Assembly: GCA_903813345.2 (NCBI GenBank)
Contig: CAIIXF020000007.1
Span: 36,852,759 to 36,912,758, forward strand
Direction of reading: 5' to 3'
DNA length: 60,000 bases
From: Owenia fusiformis
Lineage: Eukaryota; Annelida; Polychaeta; Sabellida; Oweniidae
This document shows, piece after piece, positions 1 through 21,888 of the stretch (position 1 is the stretch's first letter; every line of letters begins with the position of its first letter). Below the pieces are notes generated by a model. It had not been told where the DNA came from. It did no database searches and saw only the letters and a program-made list of their open reading frames with translations. Both the position numbers and the translations under genes were made by a program.

Positions 1-940
1 AGGTCATTAAAGGTCAAATGTCAAATCTAAATTCAGATTTGAATTTCTGAAAACATGTAGATGATTTTGAAAAAAAAAATTAGTCAATTTGAAGCAAGTT
101 GAAAAAAGACCTTTTTGACCTTTTTTGACCTTGAGAAGGTCACTGAAGGTCAAATGTCAAATCTCAAGTCAAATCTAAAGTCATATTTGAAATATCTGAG
201 AACATGTAGATGATTTTGAATAAAAAATTTAGTCAATTTGAAGCAAGATGAAAAAATACCATTTTGACCTTTTTTGACATTGAGAAGGTCATTGAAGGTC
301 AAATGTCAAATCTAAAGTCAGATTTGAATTTCTGAGAACATGTAGATGATTTTGAAAAAAAATTTAGTCAATTTGAAGCAAGTTGAAAAAATACCTTTTT
401 GACATTTTTTGACTTTGAGAAGGTCATTGAAGGTCAAATGTCAAATCTTAAGTCAAATCTAAAGTCAGATTTGAATTTCTGAGAATACATAGATGATTTT
501 GAATTTTTTTTTAGTCAATTTGAAGCAAGTTGAAAACAGACCTTTTTGACCTTTTTTGACCTTGAGAAGGTCATTGAAGGTCAAATGTCAAATCTTAAGT
601 CAGATTTGAATTTCTGAGAACACGTAGATGATTTTGAAAAAAAAATTTAGTCAATTTGAAGCAAGTTGAAAACAGACCTTTTTGACCTTTTTTGACCTTG
701 AGAAGGTCATTGAAGGTCAAATGTCAAATCTAAAGTCAGATTTGAAGGTCAAATGTCAAATCTAAAGTCTGATTTGAATTTCTGAGAACATGTAGATGAT
801 TTTGAAAAAAAATTTAGTCAATGTGAAGCAAGTTGAAAAAAGACCTTTTTGACCTTGAGAAGGTCATTGAAGGTCAAATGTCAAATCTAAAGTCAGATTT
901 GAACTTCTGAGAACATGTAGATGATTTAGAAAAAAATTGA
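1..940. repeat. Satellite array A (~140-bp unit, about 7 copies)
   Basis: Direct repeats carrying AAGGTCAAATGTCAAATC, CAGATTTGAATTTCTGAGAA, TAGATGATTTTGAAA and CAATTTGAAGCAAGTTG. TAGATGATTTT recurs near 58, 207, 345, 490, 625, 793 and 920. The array is cut by the window start. It contains many GGTCA/TGACC half-sites, but these come from the repeat unit itself. Confidence 0.9.
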
Positions 941-1118
941 AGTCAGTCTTAACAGTATTTGTTAAGTTATAGGAAGTTGTAAGAAATTGTTACAGACGCC
1001 GGACGCCAGACGCCAGACGCCGGATGCCAACCACCAACCGCCGTCGCAAAAAACGGAGACCATAACAATATGTCACCACTTTTGGTGGTGACATGTCACC
1101 ACTTTTGGTGGTGACATA
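941..1118. mobile_element. 3' flank of composite element with GTCACCAC hairpins
   Basis: Follows array A. It has short GACGCC(A/G) repeats (996-1025), then an ACCATAACAATATGTCACCAC motif, then two perfect hairpins of GTCACCAC and GTGGTGAC arms (1070-1118). The same ordered flank follows a related array at 36660-36772. Confidence 0.7.
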
Positions 1119-1184
1119 AAAATTGAGAAGGTGTCTTTTGACCCCCATGTCAACATAAATGGTTATATCTCTATGGAATGTTTT

Positions 1185-2151
1185 CTGCTTCATTATTCGT
1201 ATTTTACAATATGTATTCGTAAATTGATCTTTTGAATTTGTTAAAATTTGTTCGTAACTTGAGTATTTTTATTCATTGTTTGCATTTTCTGTTCGTTAAT
1301 CTAATTTGTTTCGTTAAAGCGTATATGTACGTGTTTTATACTGAAATATATTCAAAAGTCCTCAAAAGCATTTGTAATTGACACATTGTATATCCGTATT
1401 CAAATTAATTTAAGTTCATTTTGTACCTTTATCGTAGTTTCTGCAAATATATTAGTTCAATATCTCGGAACTGAATGTCAAATTTATCAATGAATAAGTA
1501 CTTGCCCTGGCATTTCATTTTTTAATTGTCGATTTTATCTTCGTAACAAGGTAATATATTTCCGTAAAAGTGCACATTTACTGTTCGTAAATATTGTCAT
1601 TTGTATTCGTAAATTGCACTTATATATTCGTTTTTCATTGGTTCATTGAGATCACGTGATCATTCTCAACGAGACATGGTTAAGACATGGTCAAATGCAT
1701 CACCCCCTCCCCCTCACACACCTAAAACTCTCGTGTCACGTGACCTATGCCTCGAGACTTGCAGTTTATATTCGTTAACTCACATTTGTATTCGTAAACT
1801 CACATTTATATTCGTAAATTTTCATTTTATTATTCGCTAATGTACGAATATTTCTTTGCTTTCTGCAATAATTCATGGGTAATATGCAAGATTATTATTC
1901 GTAAAAATACATTTCTGCGATAAAATAACAGGCAACTTTTTGAAATTTACGAATTATAAGCTGTAGTTGGCGAATATTAAATTGTTAGTTGCAAATATTT
2001 CCAGTCCTTACAAACATAAAATGCACCCGATTTAGGGATCTATTTGTCTATTTGATACATCATATATGTATTTGTAACTTAGGCATTTTATTTGTAAATG
2101 TTACATAAATATTCGTATAAGGGAATTTATTACAAACGAATAATGAAGCAG
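1185..2151. mobile_element. TIR-bounded element dense in TTCGTAA motifs
   Basis: The ends are inverted copies of CTGCTTCATTATTCGT (1185-1200 and 2136-2151). The interior repeats ATTCGTAA or its complement many times and has no convincing ORF. No clear target duplication was seen. Confidence 0.55.
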
Positions 2152-3140
2152 TTATGACGCTATATATCTCGAGCCAGGATTGTTAAATTGATCTATTTTA
2201 TATCATTTCGTTGCAAATTAAATTATCTTTAAAATGATATATAATGGTTGGTGTTTTTCTTAAAAATAAATATTTATCAGGAATATCGGCTAGGAGGGGG
2301 GGGGCATCCTGTATGTACCCGCGACGAGAGGAATTTAGCCAAATGTAGTTATTAATTATAACTTGTTAAATATGTATTACAATACAAGTATACTATACAA
2401 TTGAATTCGAGTTTATGTTGTCTTTTATAAATAACCGTCAATAATGTAAACCCTGCCTTCTTTTGCTACACAGGCTAAAATGTGGATGTAATCCCAACAC
2501 AAGCTTCTAAACTTTGGGTCATATTAGCATCCTTGCTGCAAGAGTATATAGTATTTTAAGCATAAATGAAGTCCTTTGAAGAAGGATGCATATTATAGTC
2601 CTACCGAATGTTATCAAAATGTGTAATGTGAAACTTTCCAATTTTAATTTCAAGTCTTGAAAAGTAGTATTTGAGTGATTAAACTATATTTTCAATCTTG
2701 GCATGTTTTTTTTTAAAAGATATGAGAGTGATAAAATGTGGCATCTTGATAAAATGTGACATCTTGATCCCCAACTTCATTTCCTTTTTATATGCATTGA
2801 TTTTACTATTGCCATATTTTATTTACTGCATAAATGTTGAATCAGATCATATACTCAGATTGTGGCATTGTTAAAGAATTTTTAGGAACACGTCACCAAG
2901 TTGGATTTATTTATGGTCTCCAATTTTTCAATTAAGGCGCCCCTCCCAGTTCCGTTGCCACATCTCCTAGCCCTGCGTACATTGGAAAAACAGGTTTATG
3001 AATGTCCTTTGATCATCTTCGCCTTTAAAAGCGGTTATTGCAAGTTAACCTTCAAGTTTAGGTTAGAGCAACAGAAACCTTGTGAATCAAGATGGCGTAT
3101 GGTTGACGTGGCTTGGGTTTATTTAGTATGGAGGCATTTA
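2152..3140. other. Intergenic DNA, no feature recognised
   Basis: AT-rich sequence with a short G tract near 2297. No exon with splice sites or conserved protein was seen on either strand. Confidence 0.5.
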
Positions 3141-3325
3141 AGGCAAGCCCATAGCCAGGGGGTTCGACCCCCCCCCCTGTCCAAAAACTATTTCAAAATC
3201 ATAGTTTTTTACCATTCTGAACACTTTTCAAGTGATTTTGGCCACTTTCGGGCCAAAGTGTACCCCTTGAAATTGTTTTCAAAAAGTGAACCCCTCTTTG
3301 GCAAGTCCTGGCTACATGCCTGTAT
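3141..3325. repeat. Dispersed 'AGCCAGG...CCTGGCTA' element, copy 1
   Basis: Starts CCCATAGCCAGGGGGTTCG and ends AAGTCCTGGCTACATGCCTG, with internal AAAGTG(A/T)ACCCC motifs. A second copy is at 15782-15977. The overlapping 160-residue ORF is judged repeat-derived, not a gene. Confidence 0.6.
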
Positions 3326-4008
3326 GGTCCGTGTGTTCTTTCGGTCATTTATAATGAAATTGCTTGACCAGTGCATGTATTAATGGAAACATCTCATTCC
3401 ACGAACGATTTACAACTTTACATCTTTCATTTTTGCACAAAGGATGCCTATTGTACCTAGATTATTAACTGAGTGTTGATTCTTTAGAACATACGAACAA
3501 CTAGAATATTCAGTGATCTACTTTTCAATTTGTAAAAATTCCAAAAGTGCACATTGACCATAAGGAAATAACATAATTTGAGTTGGTAAGATCAAGTCAA
3601 AGGAGAATCACAAATTAGTAAAAAATGATTTTATTTCATTTTAGCATAAATACAGTCTTCATTTACAATTTTTACAATATATTATAAATTATAAAATGGC
3701 ATATATTAAAAGCTACATATTTACAATGAAAATGAAAAATATCTGCATCAACAAAGAATTAAAGTAAAAGCCGAAGAACATTGTAATCTGCAAGCATGTA
3801 TTCAGGAGAAAAATGGAGAAAAGTGCAGAAATCATATGCAACAATAAGGTCCTAAAGGTAGCCATATTTTATCATGACCTTGACCTCTGTAGATGACCCT
3901 GACCTTGTGGTTGGTCATGTATATTTTGAAAATGAGTTATAATACCTCATATTAGAAGTATTGTACATCTATAAATACTATAACAAATATATCTGTTATA
4001 AACTGCAG
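3326..4008. other. Noncoding sequence, possibly part of the distal HECW 3' side
   Basis: No exon seen. Contains GACCTTGACCTCTG-type short repeats near 3876-3910. A minus-strand AATAAA lies near 3632-3637, but nothing shows that it is used. Confidence 0.3.
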
Positions 4009-4324
4009 TAAGGAGGATCGGCTCCCAAAGTGCAACATCATGTCAACATGATATTCTGTCCCATATATGGGCATGTGATGATACAAAATTCGGATTTAAA
4101 TTCAGGCGCCATTTTTTTCATTTCAACATTTGAATTGTGAACTTGGTCTTATTTCATGACGAAAAATTCCAAAACTCACAAGAAATGATGGTTTGAATTT
4201 TTTAACTGTTAATTTTTAATTATACATGTACTGTAGTTGGTTATAATTTCAGAAAATAATGACATTTCTACATTTTTATTGTAGGAAAATATCAAGTTTG
4301 GATCCTGGGAGCCAATCCTCCTTG
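4009..4324. mobile_element. Mutator-like MITE, copy 1
   Basis: 316 bp with inverted ends (C/T)AAGGAGGATCGGCTCCCA and TGGGAGCCAATCCTCCTTG. Flanked by 9-bp near-duplicates AAACTGCAG (4000-4008) and AAACTGCTA (4325-4333). Homologous along its length to 23564-23869. Nonautonomous: no transposase ORF. Confidence 0.8.
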
Positions 4325-7210
4325 AAACTGCTAGATTAGATGCTATAGATTATGCACTTATTAATAAAATTATCCAAACAAAGTTGAAATATTGCTTGTA
4401 GTTATACAGATTCCTTACAATTTTTGAGAATATTGATTTCTAGGAAGGATTTTAATATTTAGCCTTAAAAAGCAAGTTCATACCTTGTTTCATTTCTTGT
4501 CCAAAATACAGGATTTTTAAGAACTGATCAACTAAAAAGTGTTATTTTACACATTACACATTGTGGATTGACTAACTTTATTTGTCAAGCTTTGTTTTCT
4601 GAAGAAACATAGGAAAAATTTGGCAAATGATCAACAACAAAGAAAGGGATTATGCAACACTGTTTTTCATGATATATAGAATTTAATATAATTATGTACA
4701 TAGCAATATACCATAAGAAAGCCCATAACATTCAAGCATAAATAATATCAGCAACAATTATAAAACTTAACACATAGTCCTCGTGTTATTGCAATATAAC
4801 ATACATATCTGGATGTACATAGTACATATTGTACATATAGTACATATGGTACATATTGTACAGGGTGCCTATAAGTATCTTTAGAATTACAGTGCAAAAT
4901 CTGTGTAAAGAGACTTTATGGACATCCTGTATATCTTACTTATATTTCTTATATGAATAACTGGAATTTTAATTTCCAGTTACAAATGGAATGGCTTTTT
5001 TGTTGAATAAATCACTGTGTGTAGAAGCACATCTTACTTTACCAAATCTGAAATTGAAAAAAACAAAAAAAACATACAGGGTGTGCCCAAAAAATAAATG
5101 CACTTTATATTCACGATACGGGGTGTCAATGAAGTCTCTTTATAATCAAAATAAAACGTTATGGACACCTTAGGGTAAATCTGTAAAGTCTCAATAAAAG
5201 TCTCTATAATTTGTAATTCATTTTATTACCTGAAAACTTAAAAAGTGTGTAATTTAGATTTAACACCCATAAAACATAACCAGTACTGCTTATCACATAC
5301 ATTGTTTTAAAATTTGTATTTTCTGTCCAATGGTTTATCAAATGTAAACAAAACCTGAAGTATTATAAAGACGGCTTGAACATTAAGAAAAGTGTACCCT
5401 TTTCTGGAACACCTTGTACTTGCGCATACAAATGATAACTTCAAATTCTTTAAAGATTTAAAGATATAGAACACATGAATAAAAAGGCACACTACATAGC
5501 ATGAGCACTGAGCAGAATACTATATGAATATTTGTGAATTCATGATCATTGATGATTTAATCAATTTTGATGTATCATAATTCAGTTTTACTTATATTTG
5601 TATTCGATTTTATGAGACCCCCATAGGGGGAGGCTAGGAATTTTTGCAGTGAAATGCATAATTCTTGATAATTTGAATTTTGACAACATTTGATCTGCTA
5701 TTACTGCTCTCGGGGCGGGAAAATATACTCTCAAGGATGCTTCTCAATAAGGAAATTTGACAGCCCAATTTTTGTTTTGTCAAAATTCCCACCCCTTCAT
5801 GTGTGGGGTCTCACTCAAACCTGAATGAACATTGCTTTACTTCTATGTTTAGAATCTATAATCATGTTCAAAAATTGTCAAAAATGCATCAACTGCACCA
5901 GATTGAACGAACTACATACAAAACTAGTACAAACTTTTTTTGCTCAAGAAAGAGAATTAGAAACAGATTAGGCTGGTAAATGGTATCATAAAACAATAAA
6001 CCCACATGTAAGAGAATGGCTCAGTTGAGTAAAACGCTCTAAAGGGATTCAAAGCTTCTTTCGGGGGGAGGTTAAGCTATATGTTTTTAAGAGAGTTTGT
6101 ACATGAACACGTAATCTTATGTGGCACCATAGACTAAAAAGTATTGTACTGTTGTGTACAGTGATCCCTGTATGGCACTAAACTGAATGGTACCATACAG
6201 TATTTTGATTTAAGAGTGTGAATGGGGGGGGGGGTAATGTCCTTATTTAATCGACCATTGATCCACAAAGTCACTTTGTAAGCATATTTACTGAAAACTC
6301 CAGTACCACATTTTGTCAATGAGATTATAAAATTTTTCTAATATTCTCCAATGCAGATATCCACAGTGTTGGTCCACTGCTATTTCAGGTTGATGAAAAT
6401 ATTCTTGGAGAATGTCCTGTCAATCATTATGATTGGCATCTGTGCCCATATATGGAATATCAATGGAACACTTTTACATTACATGTACTTCTCTTCAGGA
6501 ACTTAATCCAGAATGTGATTTCTTTCACTTAACCATACTTAGAATCTTGTAAAAAGCAGTAAAATCAACGCATGGTTGTAGTTGTTCCAGTTGAAGCTGA
6601 AATTCAGAGTGCAGGCAGCTCATTGGACTGTATCATACATCATATATGGCTGCTCTAGTTGAAAGCCCATGCTCGAACCACTTGATTTTATATATGTAGC
6701 AATATATTTCAAAGTTCATATATCCAATTTTAGAGTCTCTCTGCATACAAAAATCCTACAAAAGTCTAGTGTATCCATTTAGGTCAAAATTCACCTAGCA
6801 CATTTGACCAAGTCATATATCTTATATAGCTACCTTACTCCAGCTTTCCAATTTTAAGATACTCCCTATTCAAGTAAACTGCTATATTACTAGTTGCACT
6901 TTCCCATTGTTCACTGCAATATAACTCCAGCATATACAACAGTATTATTTATGCTGAGTTTTTGATAAAAATTGGACGATTGTAAATCTCCGACATAAAA
7001 TGGAAGTTGTATTGTCATAACAACATCCATTAACCAGTCTGTTAATCAGCAACAACAGGTAAATTTTCCATTTTGTGCATGGCTAAAACAATGCACCAAT
7101 AATATCACATTTGGCACCATCTTGTATTCCACATCCTGGCATTTTCATATAAAGCACAGCACCATCTTGTATTCCACATCCTGGCATTTTCATATAAAGC
7201 ACAGCGCCAT
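4325..7210. other. Intergenic DNA or HECW 3' UTR with transposon-end fragments
   Basis: Contains mariner-type end fragments (ACAGGGTG near 4860 and 5077, CGGGGTGTC near 5118). A 42-bp direct duplication lies at about 7119-7205 (ATCTTGTATTCCACATCCTG twice). Some of this may be 3' UTR of HECW, whose stop is at 7211. No poly(A) site can be assigned. Confidence 0.4.
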
Positions 7211-16541
<9,331 letters not shown>

Positions 16542-16782
16542 CTGGAGGTAGAAAAAACAACAAATAATTATTTTAATTCATAAATTTACCATAGAACCAT
16601 GGTTTTATTAAGTCATATTTTTTCGTAAAATCATACTAGTTAAACCTGTATAGATGTAGACCTCTTCTATAAGAACACTTTTTGGTTCTCTAAATCTGGC
16701 ATTAAAACTTCCATGTTAAAAAACACAAAATGTGAACAACTGCAAGTCTTAACACTTCTTTTTTGAATCTTTTTTGAGGGGT

Positions 16783-16805
16783 TGTGGGTTCGATCCCCAC
16801 TGGGG
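16783..16805 (+). other. tRNA T-arm-like sequence (possible tRNA-derived SINE fragment)
   Basis: GTGGGTTCGATCCCCAC (about 16786-16802) can fold as a perfect 5-bp T stem with the TTCGATC loop of a pol III box B. No box A or acceptor stem is seen around it, so it is not a complete tRNA. A truncated SINE or chance is possible. Confidence 0.35.
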
Positions 16806-16809
16806 TGGA

Positions 16810-18151
16810 CTGACTTTTTCACCTCAGCCCTTAGCACAGGATTTCATTCTGTGTTTTCATTAACTAATAAATATGAATCTGCAAGTTATACTTTCCAGTC
16901 TCATATATGACCTTGAGAACTTGTTTCCTATGCTGTTCACTAACTGTATCTTTTTGATGATTTCAATGAGCTTCTGTTGCCAGGAAAATTTGAAAGACAA
17001 CAATATCTAACTAATGAATAAGAGTTGCCATGCCAAGAAAGACAAGAATACTGTCAGTGAATAATTGTTGCCATGGTACCCTAACTTCTTTGTTGAACCA
17101 ATCGTTCTTATGTGAATCATGAATCACTCTAATCTAATTTCTTCTGTCAGACTCAAATCAAATCCAATGAAGCTAGGGAGTCAAGAAAATAAATGCAATG
17201 ATTATTTTCAATTTATATTTTTGTACTTCAACTTTGATAAGCCAGATAGCAATTATGATAAATAAATTCCTTACACATGTGATGTTTACCTTTTAGGCTC
17301 AACAAAATAATTCTATTCTAACTATGTAAGTAAATTATTAAACAAATGAATGCAATTGAAAACAAGGCATAAATATGCAAAATGGCACCCCTGCCATTTG
17401 TTACAGATGCCAAATGCAGACTATCAAATGCCTAACACTGAACACCATCCACAAAAAAAGTTTGAAACAGTTACAATTTGTTACCGCTTCTGGTTGTACG
17501 TAATAAGCTGTCTACCAAAAAGTAGAAAGGTAAATATAATCTATAGTTCTATTATAATCCCAGATATAAAACCTGTATATCTGAACACCTCTCTTATCCA
17601 AACACTTCTCAATACGAACACTTTTTCTTGGTCCAAATTATCTCCTATTGACTCACATATTACAAAAACTTGAAATGTGAATACCTGCTAAACCAAACAC
17701 TCTGACTTGTCCTAGAGGTGTTCGCATTAGACACGTTTAATGTATATTTAACAGTATCATTGTGTATAATGGCAACTCTATCAGAAATTGCTTGTCCATG
17801 AAGTAAGAAAGATGTGTATGTATCAGAATCCTTCATAATCAGGCTAATGGGCTATAGTTTGGACATTTCTGCTTCTTCAACTTCTTAATTGACGAGATAT
17901 TTGACGAGATTTGTTTTGTCAATAAAAAGTAAAATATATTGGACCAAGGATGGAGTATCAGATTGAGTAAGATGTAACAAAATAACGAGATTTTCTAAAC
18001 GATTCAACGATCGCTATGAATCATTCAATTTCGATCCACAAGAATCTTAAACCAAGTGGAAAAGAGTCTAGAGCCATCGAAGGCGATAACTCTTCAAGAA
18101 CTTTATTGACTTATCTGTATAAGGACACCAATATCGGTAAAGTAGCCATAT
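16810..18151. other. Upstream of the last visible HECW exon: repeats and unassigned DNA
   Basis: Contains a GTCACCAC-family element remnant (17362-17510) and an 'AAAACCTGT' element (17570-17748). No HECW exon was recognised. Confidence 0.45.
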
Positions 18152-19000
18152 CACCCTATGCAGACAGAGCCTGTGGGAAATATGGGGTGCGGCGCAAATG
18201 AGCGGAGGGTGCGGAGCTAACGGTCATTTTTGAATTTAAAATTGGGATATTTCTGTAACTAAGCCGTTTTGGGACTTCAAATATACCAAGATATGTGTAT
18301 TTGACACCAAATATCAATAAAATTGTGAAAATAGTAGTGCAATTCATTTTATAGCGACGCAGTATGCCTTAAACATTTCCCAGACCTATATATTTTGAGA
18401 CTATCCTTTTAATACTGCGTCCCCAGCATTCATAAAAAATGGTGTTCAAGATACACTACCCATGCAAATTATTTTTGCATCTTGGAAGCCAGGCAGTATC
18501 TGTGTGATTTTATAAAAATTCGGAAATGTTCTTCAGATATGAGCCCCTCTAAATATTAGGCGCGGAGCTACGTTTATGGAGCTGCTCCGCACCCAATATT
18601 TAGAAGGGCTCATATCTGAAGAACATTTCCGAATTTTTATAAAATTACACAGATACTGCCTGGCTTCCAAGATGCAAAAATAATTTGTATAGATAGTGCA
18701 CCTTGAACACCATTTTTTATGAATGCTTGGGACTCAGTATTAAAAGGATAATTTCAAAATATATAGGTCTGGGAAAGGTTTAAGGCACACTGCGTCGCTA
18801 TAGAATGAATTGCGCTACTATTTTCACAATTGTATTGATATTTGGTGTCAAATACACATATCTTGGTATATTTGAAGTCCCAAAACGGCTTAGTTTCAGA
18901 AATATCCCAAATTTGAATTCAAAAATAACCGTTAGCTCCGCACCCTCCGCTCATTTGCTCCGCACCCAATATTTCCCTCAGGCTCTGTCTGCATAGGGTG
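18152..19000. mobile_element. 849-bp palindromic foldback element
   Basis: The left arm (about 18152-18568) is inverted as the right arm (about 18589-19000). Ends are CACCCTATGCAGACAGAGCC and the complementary GGCTCTGTCTGCATAGGGTG. Both arms carry GGGTGCGGAGC-type motifs. The loop is about 20 bp. Short ORFs in the arms mirror each other and are not genes. Confidence 0.85.
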
Positions 19001-19199
19001 CATATAGAATATGATAAAACGTTTACAAGGATGATTAATGCGTACCAGAGGCACCAGAGAGATGACCCTAATCAGAGGTTAGAAAATTGATTTTCTTTCT
19101 AATACAAATTAGTCTGATGCGCTTTTGGAAGGAAGAACTTAACGAAGAGAATTGGCATTGTCCTGTGAGAAAAGTTTCAGAGTTGCAGTGTTTTTAAAT

Positions 19200-20275
19200 T
19201 GTGAATATGGTTGGAAAAGAGTGGAATTAGCAAGAAATGAAGTAAATAGGCATGAAATAAACACTCTTAATTGTATAGAATTGCAAGAAAATTAGACAGT
19301 TTATTCAAATTTTAGAGAATAATGAGTTGAATTAGCAAGCAATGAAGTAAATGGACATGTAGTTAACACTCTAAATTATAAAGAAATGAAAGAAATACAG
19401 ATACTTCATTCAAATTTTTGAGAATAAAGAGTTGAATTAGCAAGCAATGAAGTAAATGGGCATGTAGTTAACACTCTAAATTATAAAGAAACGTAAGAAA
19501 TACAGATACTTCATTCAAATTTTAGAGAGAAATGAGTTGAATTAGCAAGCAATGAAGTAAATTGGCATGTAGTTAACACTCTTAATTATAAAGAAATGAA
19601 AGAAATCAAGATACTTCATTCAAATTTTAGAGAATAATGAGTTGAATTAGCAAGCAATGAAGTAAATGGGCATGAAGTTAACACTCTAAATTATAAAGAA
19701 ATGAAAGAAATCAAGATACTTCATTCAAATTTTAGAGAATAATGAGTTGAATTAGCAAGCAATGAAGTAAATGGGCATGTAGTTAACACTCTAAATTATA
19801 AAGAAACGTAAGAAATACAGATACTTCATTCAAATTTTAGAGAATAATGAGTTGAATTAGCAAGCAATGAAGTAAATGGGCATGTAGTTAACACTCTAAA
19901 TTATAAAGAAATGTAAGAAATACAGACACTTCATTCAAATTTTAGAGAATAATGAGTTGAAATAGCAAGCAATGAAGTAAATGGGCATGTAGTTAACACT
20001 CTAAATTATAAAGAAATGTAAGAAATACAGACACTTCATTCAAATTTTAGAGAATAATGAGTTGAATTAGCAAGCAATGAAGTAAATGGGCATGTAGTTA
20101 ACACTCTTAATTATAAAGAAATGAAAGAAATACAGATACTTCATTCAAATTTTAGAGAATAATGAGTTGAATTAGCAAGCAAAGAAGTAAATGGGCATGT
20201 AGTTAACACTCTAAATTATAAAGAAATGAAAGAAATACTGATACTTCATTCAAATTTTAGAGAATAATGAGGTAA
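19200..20275. repeat. ~106-bp minisatellite, about 10 copies
   Basis: The unit contains GAGTTGAATTAGCAAGCAATG, TAGTTAACACTCTAAATTAT and GATACTTCATTCAAATTTTA. Copies are highly similar, with scattered substitutions; the first is more diverged. Confidence 0.92.
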
Positions 20276-20464
20276 CTCGATCACCGCTAAATTGTAAAGA
20301 AACATAAGACAATAAACTGTCTAATTTGTATTCAATAAAACCTGACTTATTTGTATACAACAAAAACTGACTAATTTGTATACAATAACCTAAAGCCCCC
20401 AGAGGAATCATCAGACATTTTGACTATTTGGTTTACCCACAATAGCTTGTGAGATGCTAACTAA

Positions 20465-20845
20465 AATAAAACCTATAAATACAAACACCTCTCTAATCTG
20501 AACACCTCTCAATGAGAACACTTTTCTCAGTCTCATTTTGTTATCTTCCATTGACTCACACATTCAGGAAACTTAAAATGTGAACACCTGCTTATCTGAA
20601 CACTTGGCCAGTCCCAGTAGTGTTCACATTAGAGAAACTTAAAATGTGAACACCTGCTTATCTGAACACTTGGCCAGTCCCAGTAGTGTTCACATTAGAG
20701 AAACTTAAAATGTGAACACCTGCTTATCTGAACACTTGGCCAGTCCTAGTAGTGTTCACATTAGAGAAACTTAAAATGTGAACACCTGCTTATCTGAATA
20801 CTTGGCCAGTCCCAGAAGTGTTCACATTAGACAGGTTTTACTGTA
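20465..20845. repeat. 'AAAACCTGT' element with internal ~62-bp amplification (4 copies)
   Basis: Outer ends ATAAAACCTATAAATAC and TTAGACAGGTTTTACTGTAA match the dispersed element. The inner segment ACTTAAAATGTGAACACC... CCAGTAGTGTTCACATTAG is repeated four times. Confidence 0.8.
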
Positions 20846-21044
20846 ATACTGTATGAGTAATCTCTTTGACTGCATCTTTTGCGAATTAATTTGCGGTTCA
20901 GTGAATATCTATAGTAATCCTAAATGGGTGAAGTGACCTTTCAGAGACAGCTAGAATTCATTCATTGAAATTAGAATATGTATACAATAATAGACTATTA
21001 TTCCTCCGTGCGCGCTTTTGCCAATTAATTTGTGGTCGAGTTAA

Positions 21045-21135
21045 TATCTCTCTATATATTTATATATATATATTCATATATTTATTATATATTTATTTAT
21101 ATATTTATCTATATATTTATCAATATAATAAATTA
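21045..21135. repeat. (TATA)-rich microsatellite
   Basis: Low-complexity TATATATTTAT repeats. The ORF over it is low-complexity Tyr/Ile and not a gene. Confidence 0.9.
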
Positions 21136-21280
21136 AATGTTTACTAAGTAACCTACATTATTTGATTATTGCGTCAAGCTGTCATTCTTTTGTTCAAAAT
21201 GTTTATAAAATAATAATCAATTGTCTGGAGTAATGTTACAAAATGATGCACCTGCCATAATTATGAGTACTTCATTATTT

Positions 21281-21634
21281 GAAAATATTACAGGTTGATT
21301 GTATGGAATATATTACAGGTTGATTGTATGGAAAATATTACAGGTTGATTGCATGGAAAATATTACAGGTTGATTGTACGGATAATATTACAGGTTGATT
21401 GCATGGATAATATTACAGGTTGATTGTATGGATAATATTACAGGTTGATTGTATGGAAAATATTACAGGTTGATTGTATGGATAATATTACAGGCTGATT
21501 GTATGGATAATATTACAGGTTGATTGTATGGATAATATTACAGGTTGATTATATGGAAAATATTACAGGTTGATTGTATGGAAAATATTACAGGTTGATT
21601 GTATGGAAAATATTACAGGTTGATTGTATGGAAA
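21281..21634. repeat. 25-bp minisatellite, about 14 copies
   Basis: Unit AAAATATTACAGGTTGATTG plus TATGG, with A/T variation at one position. Immediately followed by an 'AAAACCTGT'-type element. Confidence 0.93.
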
Positions 21635-21888
21635 AATCTGAATATATGAACACATCTGATATCTAAAGGGTTTGCAATAAGAACACTTTATCAAAGTTCC
21701 AATTTTGTAATCTCCCATTTTTAATTGTTAAAGAACCTTAAAATGTGAGCATGTGCATACTGAAACACTTTTGACCAAAACTCATGTTGTTCAGATAAAA
21801 ATAGGTTTTACTGTACTGTATTGGGGAACACTGTAACCTACAATTAATCAAAAATTGTGCTTTATTTACATTTATAGCAATTCTGCTA

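Noticed and set aside
1-940. Dense GGTCA/TGACC motifs as a nuclear-receptor response-element cluster
   Set aside because: The motifs are part of each satellite unit, so their number reflects tandem copying, not selection for binding sites.
2901-3383. 160-residue plus-strand ORF
   Set aside because: It overlaps a dispersed repeat (3141-3325), has no recognised domain, and its similar copy at 15782-15977 does not keep the frame.
19200-21634. Regular direct repeats as a CRISPR-like array
   Set aside because: The units are contiguous with no unique spacers, and the genome is eukaryotic.
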